Assembly (NCBI GenBank): GCA_035517115.1
Contig: DATIZL010000109.1
Coordinates: forward strand, 1-29,243
Direction of reading: 5' to 3'
DNA from: Hyphomicrobium_A sp035517115
GTDB taxonomy: Bacteria > Pseudomonadota > Alphaproteobacteria > Rhizobiales > Hyphomicrobiaceae
Length of the DNA: 29,243 nucleotides
The translations under genes and the position numbers were made by a program. Position 1 is the first letter of the stretch; every line of letters begins with the position of its first letter. Below the pieces are notes generated by a model that searched no databases, had not been told where the DNA came from, and was given only the letters and a program-made list of their open reading frames with translations. Positions 9,725-16,584 of the stretch are shown one piece after another.

Positions 9725-10102
9725 ATGCAGGGTAGAACCTTCAGCCTCACCGGCTTTGAGACGCGCGCCCACAAGGTGGCCGCGCGGCACGTCTTTGCCA
9801 TCCGCATGCTGCGCGCCGTCGGCCTGTGGCTGGCGCTTACGGGGTTCGGCCTCGTGATCGGCATTGCCGGCTATGCACATTTCGAGGGCATGTCGGCGAC
9901 CGACGCCTTCCTCAACGCCGCCATGATCCTCTCAGGCATGGGCCCGGCGGCCGAGCTCAAGACGCAGGCGGGCAAGGTGTTCGCCGGCTGCTACGCCATC
10001 TTCTCCGGCCTCATCATCGTCATCGCCACGGGCTTCGTGCTGGCGCCCATTTTCCATCGCGTGCTGCACAAGTTCCACGTCGAGACCAGCAAGGACAGCT
10101 AA
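9725..10102 (+). CDS. Two-helix membrane protein resembling a K+ channel pore module
   Basis: A 125-residue inner-membrane protein. One membrane helix runs at about residues 32-50 (AVGLWLALTGFGLVIGIAGY) and a second at about 88-108 (CYAIFSGLIIVIATGFVLA). Between them lies a re-entrant-like segment, SATDAFLNAAMILSGMGP, placed where two-helix potassium channels have the pore helix and filter; here the usual TxGYGD filter is replaced by SGMGP. Related rhizobial proteins are often called hypothetical or ion-channel-like. Potassium conduction is doubtful because the filter is not canonical. It is preceded by 92 bases of GC-rich spacer after the divergent Gre-factor frame and followed by a small hypothetical gene on the same strand. 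Confidence 0.65.
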   Translation: MQGRTFSLTGFETRAHKVAARHVFAIRMLRAVGLWLALTGFGLVIGIAGYAHFEGMSATDAFLNAAMILSGMGPAAELKTQAGKVFAGCYAIFSGLIIVIATGFVLAPIFHRVLHKFHVETSKDS

Positions 10103-10148
10103 CGCCCTCGGGCTCCCGGCCGAGGCAGGCCAAGGTCGGACCAACGAC

Positions 10149-10466
10149 ATGGATCAGGTTTCCTGGGGTTACGATTTCGCTTGCGGCAAATCGATCGACA
10201 CCATCCTTGCCGCTTTCAATTCCGCGGGCGCCTGGCAGTGGAGAGTGGGCGACAGCGACATCTACGGAGACTACCTCAAGTGCCGGCCGAAGGGGCACGC
10301 AGACATCCGGGTCTATGATGCCCGGCAGTTCTGGACGTGGCGCGCCGGCGATCGCGAGGGCTTTTGGGCCGAGCTGTCGTGCAACCGCAACGATCGGGCC
10401 GAAATAGATCAGAGCTTTCTCGACCTGTTGCAGCGCATCGATGCGCGGAACATTTCCCAGTCCTAG
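10149..10466 (+). CDS. Small hypothetical protein
   Basis: A 105-residue soluble protein with no signal peptide or membrane segment. It is rich in Trp and Asp: VSWGYDFACGKSIDTILAAF at the start, then WQWRVGDSDIYGDYLKCRP, and a helical C-terminus (EIDQSFLDLLQRIDARN). I do not recognise a family name. It starts 46 bases after the channel-like gene and ends 28 bases before the CAP-domain gene, all on one strand, so the three could be cotranscribed. An AAGG lies upstream but at loose spacing. Composition suits the surrounding genome. Confidence 0.6.
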   Translation: MDQVSWGYDFACGKSIDTILAAFNSAGAWQWRVGDSDIYGDYLKCRPKGHADIRVYDARQFWTWRAGDREGFWAELSCNRNDRAEIDQSFLDLLQRIDARNISQS

Positions 10467-10494
10467 CGGCGTTGGTTCATACGCGGTCTAAGTT

Positions 10495-11223
10495 ATGCCC
10501 GTCACCCCCGACATCCCCGATACTGAGGCGGCCATCATCTCGATGACGAACGAGTTCCGCCTTGAGAACAAGCTCGCCCCCGTCACGCCCAATGCGCTGC
10601 TCACGGGGGCGGCACGCGCCTACGCCAAGAAGCTCGGCTCACACAAGGATCTGCCCCACCTCCTCGACGGCACCACGCCGGCGACGCGCGCCGCCAAGGC
10701 CGGCTACGCCTACTGCCAGATCGGCGAGAACCTCGCCTCCGCCTATGACAGCCGCGGCTTCACCGCCGACGGCTACGCCAAGCTCGCGGTCGAGGGCTGG
10801 GAGCATTCGCCGGGCCACCGGCACAACCTGCTCTTGCCCTACGTGACGGAGACGGGGGTGGCGGTCGAGCGCGCCGCCCCGGACGACCCGCGCTACATCG
10901 CCGTGCAGCTCTTCGCGCGGCCGCGGGCGATGAACATCGAGTTCATGATCAAGAACACGACGGGCGACGCGGTGCCCTACACGCTCGCCGGCCAGCAACA
11001 CTCGGCGGAGGCGCGCGCCACCATCACGCTCACCGCCTGCATGCCGCGCGAGCTGACGTTCTCGACCGACGTGCGCACGGGCGCCCGCGGTCACTATGAG
11101 ACGCGCAACGGGCAACTCTATACGTTGAAGCCGGCGCCCGCCGGCGGCGTCATCGTCGAGCTCACCGAGGCAGCGCCGGTCGCGGACCCCGTGCACCTCG
11201 ACGCCGCCGACCCGCCCCCGTGA
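10495..11223 (+). CDS. CAP-domain (SCP/PR1-like) protein
   Basis: A 242-residue protein. Residues about 12-145 form a CAP domain: NEFRLENKLAPV, then CQIGENLASAYDS, and the signature WEHSPGHRHNLLLPYVTETG, followed by YIAVQLFARP. The last 95 residues (MNIEFMIKNTTGDAVPYTL onward) look like a small beta-rich domain ending in a Pro/Asp-rich tail. CAP proteins are usually exported and may bind lipids or act in the cell envelope; their biochemical role in bacteria is poorly defined. No signal peptide is visible at the assigned start (MPVTPDIPDTEAAI), and no better upstream start was found, which is unusual. The ribosome site is weak. Confidence 0.83.
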   Translation: MPVTPDIPDTEAAIISMTNEFRLENKLAPVTPNALLTGAARAYAKKLGSHKDLPHLLDGTTPATRAAKAGYAYCQIGENLASAYDSRGFTADGYAKLAVEGWEHSPGHRHNLLLPYVTETGVAVERAAPDDPRYIAVQLFARPRAMNIEFMIKNTTGDAVPYTLAGQQHSAEARATITLTACMPRELTFSTDVRTGARGHYETRNGQLYTLKPAPAGGVIVELTEAAPVADPVHLDAADPPP

Positions 11224-11249
11224 TTAGCGGTCCCTAGAGACGCGCATCT

Positions 11250-11272
11250 CACCTCTCCCGTGGGGAGAGGTG
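11250..11272. terminator. Strong hairpin between convergent CAP gene and recO
   Basis: Ten-base arms (11250-11259 and 11263-11272, CACCTCTCCC / GGGAGAGGTG) pair perfectly around a three-base loop. It lies between two gene ends, so it could end transcription from both sides. There is no U-tract, and similar CACCTCTCCC palindromes are common intergenic repeats in alphaproteobacteria, so it may be a repeat instead. Confidence 0.5.
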
Positions 11273-11286
11273 AAGGATCGCTGCAC

Positions 11287-12018
11287 TCAGCTAGGGAGGC
11301 GCTTGGCGAGGAGGTCGCGCAGGCGCAGGCGTGCATCCGGCATCTTATCCCCGCGGGGGCCGAGCACGCGCGCTTCCAGGAAGTGCCCGGTAAGCTCGAG
11401 CCCGGCGAGCACATCCTCCGGCGTCGCCGCGCCTTGGCGCCCCTTGGCGAGAAACGGCGGCAAGCGCAAGAGGCGCTCCTTGTAGGGCTCGCCGGCAGCG
11501 GCCGAGACCGCGCGCCCGGTCTTGGGCGAGACGTAGATGAGGTTGTCGTTCGCCCCCGTTGCGGCGCAGGCCGAAAGATCGAGCCCGAAGCCCAGCTCGT
11601 CGAGCAGCGCCAGCTCCCAGCGCACCATCAGCGCCGGCCACACGTCGGGATCGTCGAGGTAGCCGAGCACGAACAGCGTCACCTCATAGAGGCTCGGGTG
11701 CGGGTCGCGCTCGGGCAGCAGGCGCGCCAGCGTGCACAGCGAGGAGAGGCCAGCGAGCGGCAGCGCATCCTCCATCGCCTGCGCGGCGTAGCCCTTGCGC
11801 AGCTCCACCGCCACGTGGCCCAGGTGCTCCGAAAGCCGCGCCTTCCATACGGCGTCGACGTGGTTACCGATCTGCAGCACCGGCCTCAGCTTGCGCGAGC
11901 GCCCGCCGTGCACGAGCCCCAGGTGGCGCCCGTGCGCACGCGTGAAGATTTCTGCGACCGCTGCCGTCTCGCCGTGCGGCTTGACCGACAGGATCACGCC
12001 CTCATCCGACCACTGCAT
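11287..12018 (-). CDS. recO: DNA repair protein RecO
   Basis: A 243-residue RecO, which works with RecR and RecF to load RecA onto SSB-coated single-stranded DNA in gap repair. The N-terminal OB fold starts MQWSDEGVILSVKPHGETAAV and contains HLGLVHGGRSRK; the helical C-terminal part contains CTLARLLPERDPHPSLYEV and the family segment WELALLDELGFGLDL. A later stretch, CAATGANDNLIYVSPKTGRA, occupies the zinc-ribbon region, but only one cysteine is present, so zinc binding there is unlikely. It begins 15 bases after the era stop and is the last gene of the lepB-rnc-era-recO run. Confidence 0.93.
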   Translation of the reverse strand: MQWSDEGVILSVKPHGETAAVAEIFTRAHGRHLGLVHGGRSRKLRPVLQIGNHVDAVWKARLSEHLGHVAVELRKGYAAQAMEDALPLAGLSSLCTLARLLPERDPHPSLYEVTLFVLGYLDDPDVWPALMVRWELALLDELGFGLDLSACAATGANDNLIYVSPKTGRAVSAAAGEPYKERLLRLPPFLAKGRQGAATPEDVLAGLELTGHFLEARVLGPRGDKMPDARLRLRDLLAKRLPS

Positions 12019-12033
12019 CAGAGAACCGCAGCG

Positions 12034-12978
12034 TCATTTCTTGGGAATTTCAAGGCCCATCTCCCGGTAGCGCTCGGGATCGTCCTGCCAGCCCTCGCGC
12101 ACCTTAACGAACAGGAACAGGTGCACCGGGCGCTCGAGAATCTCGGTGAGCTCCTTGCGCGAGTCGGTGGAGATTTGCTTGATCGTCTGCCCGCCCTTGC
12201 CGAGCACGATCGCCTTCTGCCCCTCGCGGGCGACGAAGATCGTCTGCTCGATGCGCACCGAGCCGTCCTTGCGCTCCTGCCACGACGTGGTCTCGACCGT
12301 CGAGGCGTACGGGAGCTCGTCGTGCAGGCGGTTGTAGATCTTCTCGCGCGTGATCTCGGCGGCAAGCGTACGCAGCGGGACATCCGTCAGGTCGTCGGCC
12401 GGATAGTGCCAGGGCCCGACGGGAACGCGGGTGGCGAGATAGGCCTTGAGGTCCGCAACGCCCTCTCCGGAGAGCGCCGACAGCATGAACATGCGCTCGA
12501 ACGGCCCGCGCGCTTCCAGCGTCTGGGCGAGCCCCAGGAGCTCACCCTTGTCTGCCACGCGATCGACCTTGTTGAGCACCGCGATGCGCGGAGCGCGCGT
12601 CTCCCGCAGCTTGCCGAGAATGCCTTCGAGATCGGTGTCGAGGCCCTTCGCCGCGTCGATCACCAGCACGATGAAGTCGGCATCGTGCGCGCCGCCCCAG
12701 GCCGCGTCCACCATGGCGCGTTCGAGCCGGCGCCTGGGCTCGAACATCCCCGGCGTGTCGATGAACACGAGCTGGCTCTCTCCCTCGGTGGCGATGCCGC
12801 GCACGGGGGAGCGCGTCGTCTGCACCTTGTGTGAGACGATCGCAACCTTGGCGCCGACGAGGGCGTTGACGAGCGTCGACTTGCCGGCATTGGGCGCGCC
12901 GATGACGGCGATGAAGCCGCAGCGAGGCTCTGGCCCGGCCGCAGAGCGGTCGGCGCCCTCCTTCTCAGGCTCACTCAT
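12034..12978 (-). CDS. era: GTPase Era
   Basis: A 314-residue GTPase that binds the 3' end of 16S rRNA and helps 30S subunit maturation. The GTPase domain has G1 GAPNAGKS, G3 DTPG and G4 NKVD, with the Era-type sequence SHKVQTTRSPVRGI as effector region. The C-terminal KH domain includes GQKAIVLGKGGQTIKQISTD. The start at 12978 gives an N-terminal MSEPEKEGADRS extension before the G domain. Its first codons overlap the end of rnc by 8 bases, indicating translational coupling between RNase III and Era, a common pairing in bacteria because both act on rRNA. Confidence 0.96.
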   Translation of the reverse strand: MSEPEKEGADRSAAGPEPRCGFIAVIGAPNAGKSTLVNALVGAKVAIVSHKVQTTRSPVRGIATEGESQLVFIDTPGMFEPRRRLERAMVDAAWGGAHDADFIVLVIDAAKGLDTDLEGILGKLRETRAPRIAVLNKVDRVADKGELLGLAQTLEARGPFERMFMLSALSGEGVADLKAYLATRVPVGPWHYPADDLTDVPLRTLAAEITREKIYNRLHDELPYASTVETTSWQERKDGSVRIEQTIFVAREGQKAIVLGKGGQTIKQISTDSRKELTEILERPVHLFLFVKVREGWQDDPERYREMGLEIPKK

Positions 12979-13681
12979 GGACGGCCGCTCCGCGCACACC
13001 CTCGCGCTCGAGCAGAGCCCGGGCGGCGGCCTGCTCGGCCGCACGTTTCGAGGCGCCCTCGCCGCGGGCCGGCGGCTTGCCCTTGATGCGCACCTCTGAG
13101 GTGAAGCGCGGCGCATGGTCGGGCCCGTTGCGCTCGACCTCGACGTATTGCGGCAAGGAGAGACCGTGGCCTTGCGCCCATTCCTGCAGCGCCGATTTGG
13201 CGTCCGGCCGCGCGGTCGTCTGCGCCTCTCCGGCCACGCTCGCCCACAGGCGGCGCACGCTCGCCCGCGCAGGCTCGAACCCGCCGTCGACGAAGATCGC
13301 CCCCAGCAGCGCCTCCATGGCATCGGCGAGGATCGTGCTCTTGGCGCGCCCGCCGCTGCCGGCCTCGCTCTCGGAAAGAATGAGGTGCGCGCCGATGCCG
13401 AGCGCGCGCGCGACCTTGGCGCAGGTCTCGCCCCGCACCAGCCTATTGTAGCGGCGGGCAAGCTCGCCCTCGCTGGCGGTGGGAAACTGCTCGTTCAGGA
13501 GCTCGGCGATGGCGAGGCCCAGCACGCGGTCGCCGATGAACTCGAGCCGCTCGTTGTCGCTGCGCTTTCCCTTGCCCCCGCGCATGCTCGCATGCGTGAG
13601 CGCGACCTCGAGGGTCTGCTGGTTCTTGAAGCGATGGCCCAGCGCCTTCTCAAGGGCCTTGTATTTGCGCGTACGCAGCAT
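12971..13681 (-). CDS. rnc: Ribonuclease III
   Basis: A 236-residue double-strand-specific endoribonuclease that processes rRNA precursors and structured mRNAs. The catalytic domain has the signature NERLEFIGDRVLGL with the acidic residues for metal binding, and a second acidic cluster in ILADAMEALLGAIFVDGG. The dsRNA-binding domain spans about residues 160-230 (DAKSALQEWAQGHGLSLPQY ... GEGASKRAAEQAAARALL). It lies 95 bases after lepB and overlaps era by 8 bases. Length and motifs are those expected for a full-length enzyme. Confidence 0.96.
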   Translation of the reverse strand: MLRTRKYKALEKALGHRFKNQQTLEVALTHASMRGGKGKRSDNERLEFIGDRVLGLAIAELLNEQFPTASEGELARRYNRLVRGETCAKVARALGIGAHLILSESEAGSGGRAKSTILADAMEALLGAIFVDGGFEPARASVRRLWASVAGEAQTTARPDAKSALQEWAQGHGLSLPQYVEVERNGPDHAPRFTSEVRIKGKPPARGEGASKRAAEQAAARALLEREGVRGAAVHE

Positions 13682-13776
13682 GGCATCACGAGATTAGCGC
13701 ATCCGCATCGGCCGCGGAAAGGAATGTGGGAGCGCGGGCCTCGAAAATGCGGAGCGTCGGCGGAAAAAATTTGCGC

Positions 13777-14592
13777 TCAGCGGACGAGTGTGAAGAAGCG
13801 GCTCCAACGGATGTCGAAAGGCCACGTCCACGGCGCATACCAGCGGAACGCGTCGGGCTCGTCGACGGCAGCGGAGAAGAAGATGATCTCGGCGCGGCCG
13901 ATGAGGTTCTCGAACGGCACGTAGCCGACGCCCCACGACGCGCGGCTGTCGGTGGAGTTGTCGCGGTTGTCGCCCATCATGAAGTAGTGCTCGGGGGGCA
14001 CCTTATAGGGGCCGACGTTGTCGAACGGGCCGTTGCTCTCCGCATCGAGCACGGTGTACTTGACGCCGTTCGGCAGCGTCTCCTCGTAGGCCGGGATCGG
14101 GCGCGGCGGACCGGCGTCCTCCTGCGTCACGAAATCGGCGATGCGGCGGCGCGGCACTTCCTTGCCGTTGATGAACAGCACGCCTCCACTCACTCTGATC
14201 TCGTCCCCGGGAAGGCCGACTACGCGCTTGATGTAGTCGGTCGAGTTGTCGCGCGGCAGCTTGAAGACGACCACATCGCCGCGCTTGGGCTCGGCGGCGA
14301 AAATACGCCCGGAGGAGATGAGGTCGGGCAGGATGCGTAAGGTGACGCAGTTGTCCGTCCACGGGATGCAGAGCGTGACGAGGCGCGGAAACGAGTACTT
14401 GCTGTAGCCGTAGGAGAGCTTGGAGACGAAGATATAGTCGCCGACCAGGAGCGTTTCCTTCATCGATCCCGACGGGATGTTGAAGGGCTGGTAGAGGAAG
14501 GTGCGCACCAGAATTGCAATGAGGAGCGCCTCGATGATGATGGTGGCCGTTTCGATCCAGCCACTCTTTCTCACGTTTACCGATACCGCCAT
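13777..14592 (-). CDS. lepB: Signal peptidase I
   Basis: A 271-residue inner-membrane serine protease that removes signal peptides from exported proteins. One membrane helix at about residues 12-33 (WIETATIIIEALLIAILVRTF) anchors a periplasmic catalytic domain. The Ser-Lys dyad is S43 in IPSGSMKETL and K122 in DYIKRVVGLPGD; MMGDNRDNSTDSR is the family's box E. GGGAG lies 6 bases before the ATG. A promoter candidate 43 bases upstream suggests that lepB may head its own lepB-rnc-era-recO transcript, as seen in many proteobacteria. Confidence 0.96.
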   Translation of the reverse strand: MAVSVNVRKSGWIETATIIIEALLIAILVRTFLYQPFNIPSGSMKETLLVGDYIFVSKLSYGYSKYSFPRLVTLCIPWTDNCVTLRILPDLISSGRIFAAEPKRGDVVVFKLPRDNSTDYIKRVVGLPGDEIRVSGGVLFINGKEVPRRRIADFVTQEDAGPPRPIPAYEETLPNGVKYTVLDAESNGPFDNVGPYKVPPEHYFMMGDNRDNSTDSRASWGVGYVPFENLIGRAEIIFFSAAVDEPDAFRWYAPWTWPFDIRWSRFFTLVR

Positions 14593-14634
14593 TCAAAGCT
14601 CCCGCGGACCTTGCGCCCGCTCTTGCGCCGCGCC

Positions 14635-14663
14635 GCTATACCGACTTTAAGGCCCCCGTGCAA
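14635..14663 (-). promoter_or_regulatory. Candidate sigma-70 promoter for lepB-rnc-era-recO
   Basis: On the minus strand, TTGCAC (14658-14663) and TATAGC (14635-14640) are 17 bases apart, in the gap between acpS and lepB. Transcription would begin near 14628, leaving a leader of about 36 bases. Found by eye. Confidence 0.5.
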
Positions 14664-14706
14664 TTCGCCCAGCCTTCGTGTCGCAGCTTGCCGCCGCAGC
14701 TAGCCG

Positions 14707-15120
14707 TCAGCGGCGGTCGCCCTTTTCCGGAAGACCGGAGATGATCACAACCGCCTCGGCGAGCGGGAAATCGTCGGTCAGAGTCAAATCGATGCGGGCC
14801 TCGTAGCCCTCCGGCGTAATGGCGTCGAGCTGTCGGGCCGCTCCTCCTGTAAGCTTCAAGGTGGGACGCCCGGACGGCAGATTGATGACCCCCATGTCGC
14901 GCCAGTAGACGCCCCGGCGCAGTCCGGTCCCCAAGGCCTTGGCGCACGCCTCCTTGGCGGCAAACCGCTTGGCATAGGAGGCCGCGCGCTCCGCACGGCG
15001 CTCGGATTTCTGGCGCTCCACGTCGGTGAAAATACGCTCTATGAAGCGGTCGCCGTAGCGCTCGAGCGTCTTCTCGATGCGCCGGATGTCGATGATGTCG
15101 TTGCCGAGCCCGATGATCAC
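14707..15120 (-). CDS. acpS: Holo-[acyl-carrier-protein] synthase AcpS
   Basis: A 137-residue phosphopantetheinyl transferase that attaches the CoA-derived 4'-phosphopantetheine arm to acyl carrier protein. The magnesium ligands are in GLGNDIIDIRRIE (D8) and FAAKEACAKALGTG (E57), both canonical. The rest (GRPTLKLTGGAARQLD, then LTLTDDFPLAEAVVIIS) follows the short trimeric AcpS type. The start is GTG at 15120, and GTGA makes a 4-base overlap with the pdxJ stop, implying coupled translation. PdxJ-AcpS is a conserved pair in proteobacteria. Confidence 0.95.
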   Translation of the reverse strand: MIIGLGNDIIDIRRIEKTLERYGDRFIERIFTDVERQKSERRAERAASYAKRFAAKEACAKALGTGLRRGVYWRDMGVINLPSGRPTLKLTGGAARQLDAITPEGYEARIDLTLTDDFPLAEAVVIISGLPEKGDRR

Positions 15121-15911
15121 GCCGGCCTCACCCGCTCCCGCGGCGCAGCCGCACCTGTGCGCGCTTCGTCCATCAATGCACGCATCCGCCGGACGGCGGC
15201 AGGCAGCCCGCCGAAGATCGCCTCGCCGATCAGGAAGTGGCCGATGTTGAGCTCGACGATCTCGGGCATGCGCGCGACCGCGCCTACCGTGTTGAAGGTG
15301 AGCCCGTGGCCGGCGTGGACCTCGAGCCCGTTCGCGGCGGCGAGCTTAGCCGCGCGCGCCAGCCGATCGATCTCGGCCGCCACCGCCTCGGCGTTGTCCT
15401 CGAGCGCGCGCTCGCAGTAAGCGCCCGTATGCAGCTCGACGATTTCGGCGCCGATGGCCGCGGCAGCCTCGATGGTGCCGGGGTCCGGCTCGATGAAGAG
15501 CGACACGCGGATGCCGGCCGCCTTCAAGGCGGCTACGACATGGGCAAGCTGGGCCCCGCCGCCCTTGACGTCGAGGCCGCCTTCGGTGGTGCGCTCCTCG
15601 CGCCGCTCGGGCACCAGGCAGCAGGCGTTGGGCGCGTGGCGCAGGGCGATCTTCAGCATCTCGTCGGTCGCCGCCATCTCGAGGTTCAACGGGCAGGTCA
15701 GCTCGCTCTTGAGCCGCGAGATGTCGCTGTCGGAGATATGGCGACGGTCCTCGCGCAGGTGCGCGGTGATGCCGTCGGCGCCCGCCTCGACCGCCAGATG
15801 CGCGGCGCGCAAGGGATCGGGATGGCGGCCGCCCCGCGCGTTGCGGATGGTGGCCACGTGGTCGATGTTTACGCCCAGGCGCAAATGGGGAAGCGTGCTC
15901 GGCAGACGCAT
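15117..15911 (-). CDS. pdxJ: Pyridoxine 5'-phosphate synthase PdxJ
   Basis: A 264-residue TIM-barrel enzyme that condenses 1-deoxyxylulose 5-phosphate with 3-amino-2-oxopropyl phosphate to make pyridoxine 5'-phosphate in the DXP-dependent vitamin B6 route. Family signatures are LGVNIDHVATIRNARGG, GADGITAHLREDRRHI, ELHTGAYC and HAGHGLTFNTV. ATG at 15911 places the LGVNIDHVA strand about 12 residues in, as usual; a TTG at 15923 would add only four residues. It overlaps acpS by 4 bases and follows the DUF2062 gene by 25 bases. Confidence 0.96.
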   Translation of the reverse strand: MRLPSTLPHLRLGVNIDHVATIRNARGGRHPDPLRAAHLAVEAGADGITAHLREDRRHISDSDISRLKSELTCPLNLEMAATDEMLKIALRHAPNACCLVPERREERTTEGGLDVKGGGAQLAHVVAALKAAGIRVSLFIEPDPGTIEAAAAIGAEIVELHTGAYCERALEDNAEAVAAEIDRLARAAKLAAANGLEVHAGHGLTFNTVGAVARMPEIVELNIGHFLIGEAIFGGLPAAVRRMRALMDEARTGAAAPRERVRPA

Positions 15912-15936
15912 GCTGCAAACCAACCGGGAAAATGGA

Positions 15937-16518
15937 CTACTCGGCCGCTGCGGGCGACCGGGTCATACGACGATGGCGCCAAGCTTGGACGCCATTCCTG
16001 CAAATATAGTAGACGACAGCGCCCGTGAGCAGGCCCAGCGGGATGCTGCCCGCCAGCATGGGCCATACGAGTGGCCACAGCAGGGTCACCGTCGCATCGA
16101 GGACCTGGGGCGAATGCTCGACCAGCGCCGCCCAAACCAAGAGCATGTTGTGCTGGAAGGTCGCAGGGTCGAGGACGCCTTCGAGGCCCACGATCTGCAG
16201 CCCCATGGCGTAGGTCGAGGCCCAGATGAAGGGCCAGCTCAGCGGGTTGCCAACGAAGGTTCCGACGATGGCGGCGGGGACGCTCGCGCGCAGCAGGGTC
16301 GCCAGCAGAACGGCGAGGATGGTCTGCACGCCGAGCAGCGGAGTGACGGAGACGAACGCGCCGATGGCACAGCCGAGCGCGATCTCGTGCGGGCTCGCTC
16401 TGAGATTGACGAGATGGCGCGCCACCGACTTGAGGCGCAGCAAGCCCGCATCCCAAAGGCTGACGCGACCTTCGCCCCGTCCGGGGCGCGATCTGTTGGC
16501 ACGACGACCAAGCACCAT
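15937..16518 (-). CDS. DUF2062 membrane protein
   Basis: A 193-residue inner-membrane protein. DUF2062 features are visible: the segment RASPHEIALGCAIGAFVSVTP, then LLGVQTILAVLLATLLR, and the FVGNPLSWPFIWASTYAMG motif, all hydrophobic. Two further hydrophobic helices follow (VTLLWPLVWPMLAG and SIPLGLLTGAVVYYICR) and the C-terminus is basic. The molecular function of the family is not known to me. ATG at 16518 is preferred over TTG at 16551, although GGAG sits about 11 bases upstream. It lies between rsh and pdxJ on the same strand, a place often held by this family in Hyphomicrobiales. Confidence 0.85.
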   Translation of the reverse strand: MVLGRRANRSRPGRGEGRVSLWDAGLLRLKSVARHLVNLRASPHEIALGCAIGAFVSVTPLLGVQTILAVLLATLLRASVPAAIVGTFVGNPLSWPFIWASTYAMGLQIVGLEGVLDPATFQHNMLLVWAALVEHSPQVLDATVTLLWPLVWPMLAGSIPLGLLTGAVVYYICRNGVQAWRHRRMTRSPAAAE

Positions 16519-16584
16519 CCTAAAGCTCACTCCAATCGCCGCCGATGACAAAACTGCCCGCCGCGCCTATGGCCGATTCTCCTA

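Noticed and set aside
11260..12834. Long plus-strand open frame opposite recO and era
   Set aside because: Same shadow effect of GC-rich codon usage; recO and era are certain on the minus strand.
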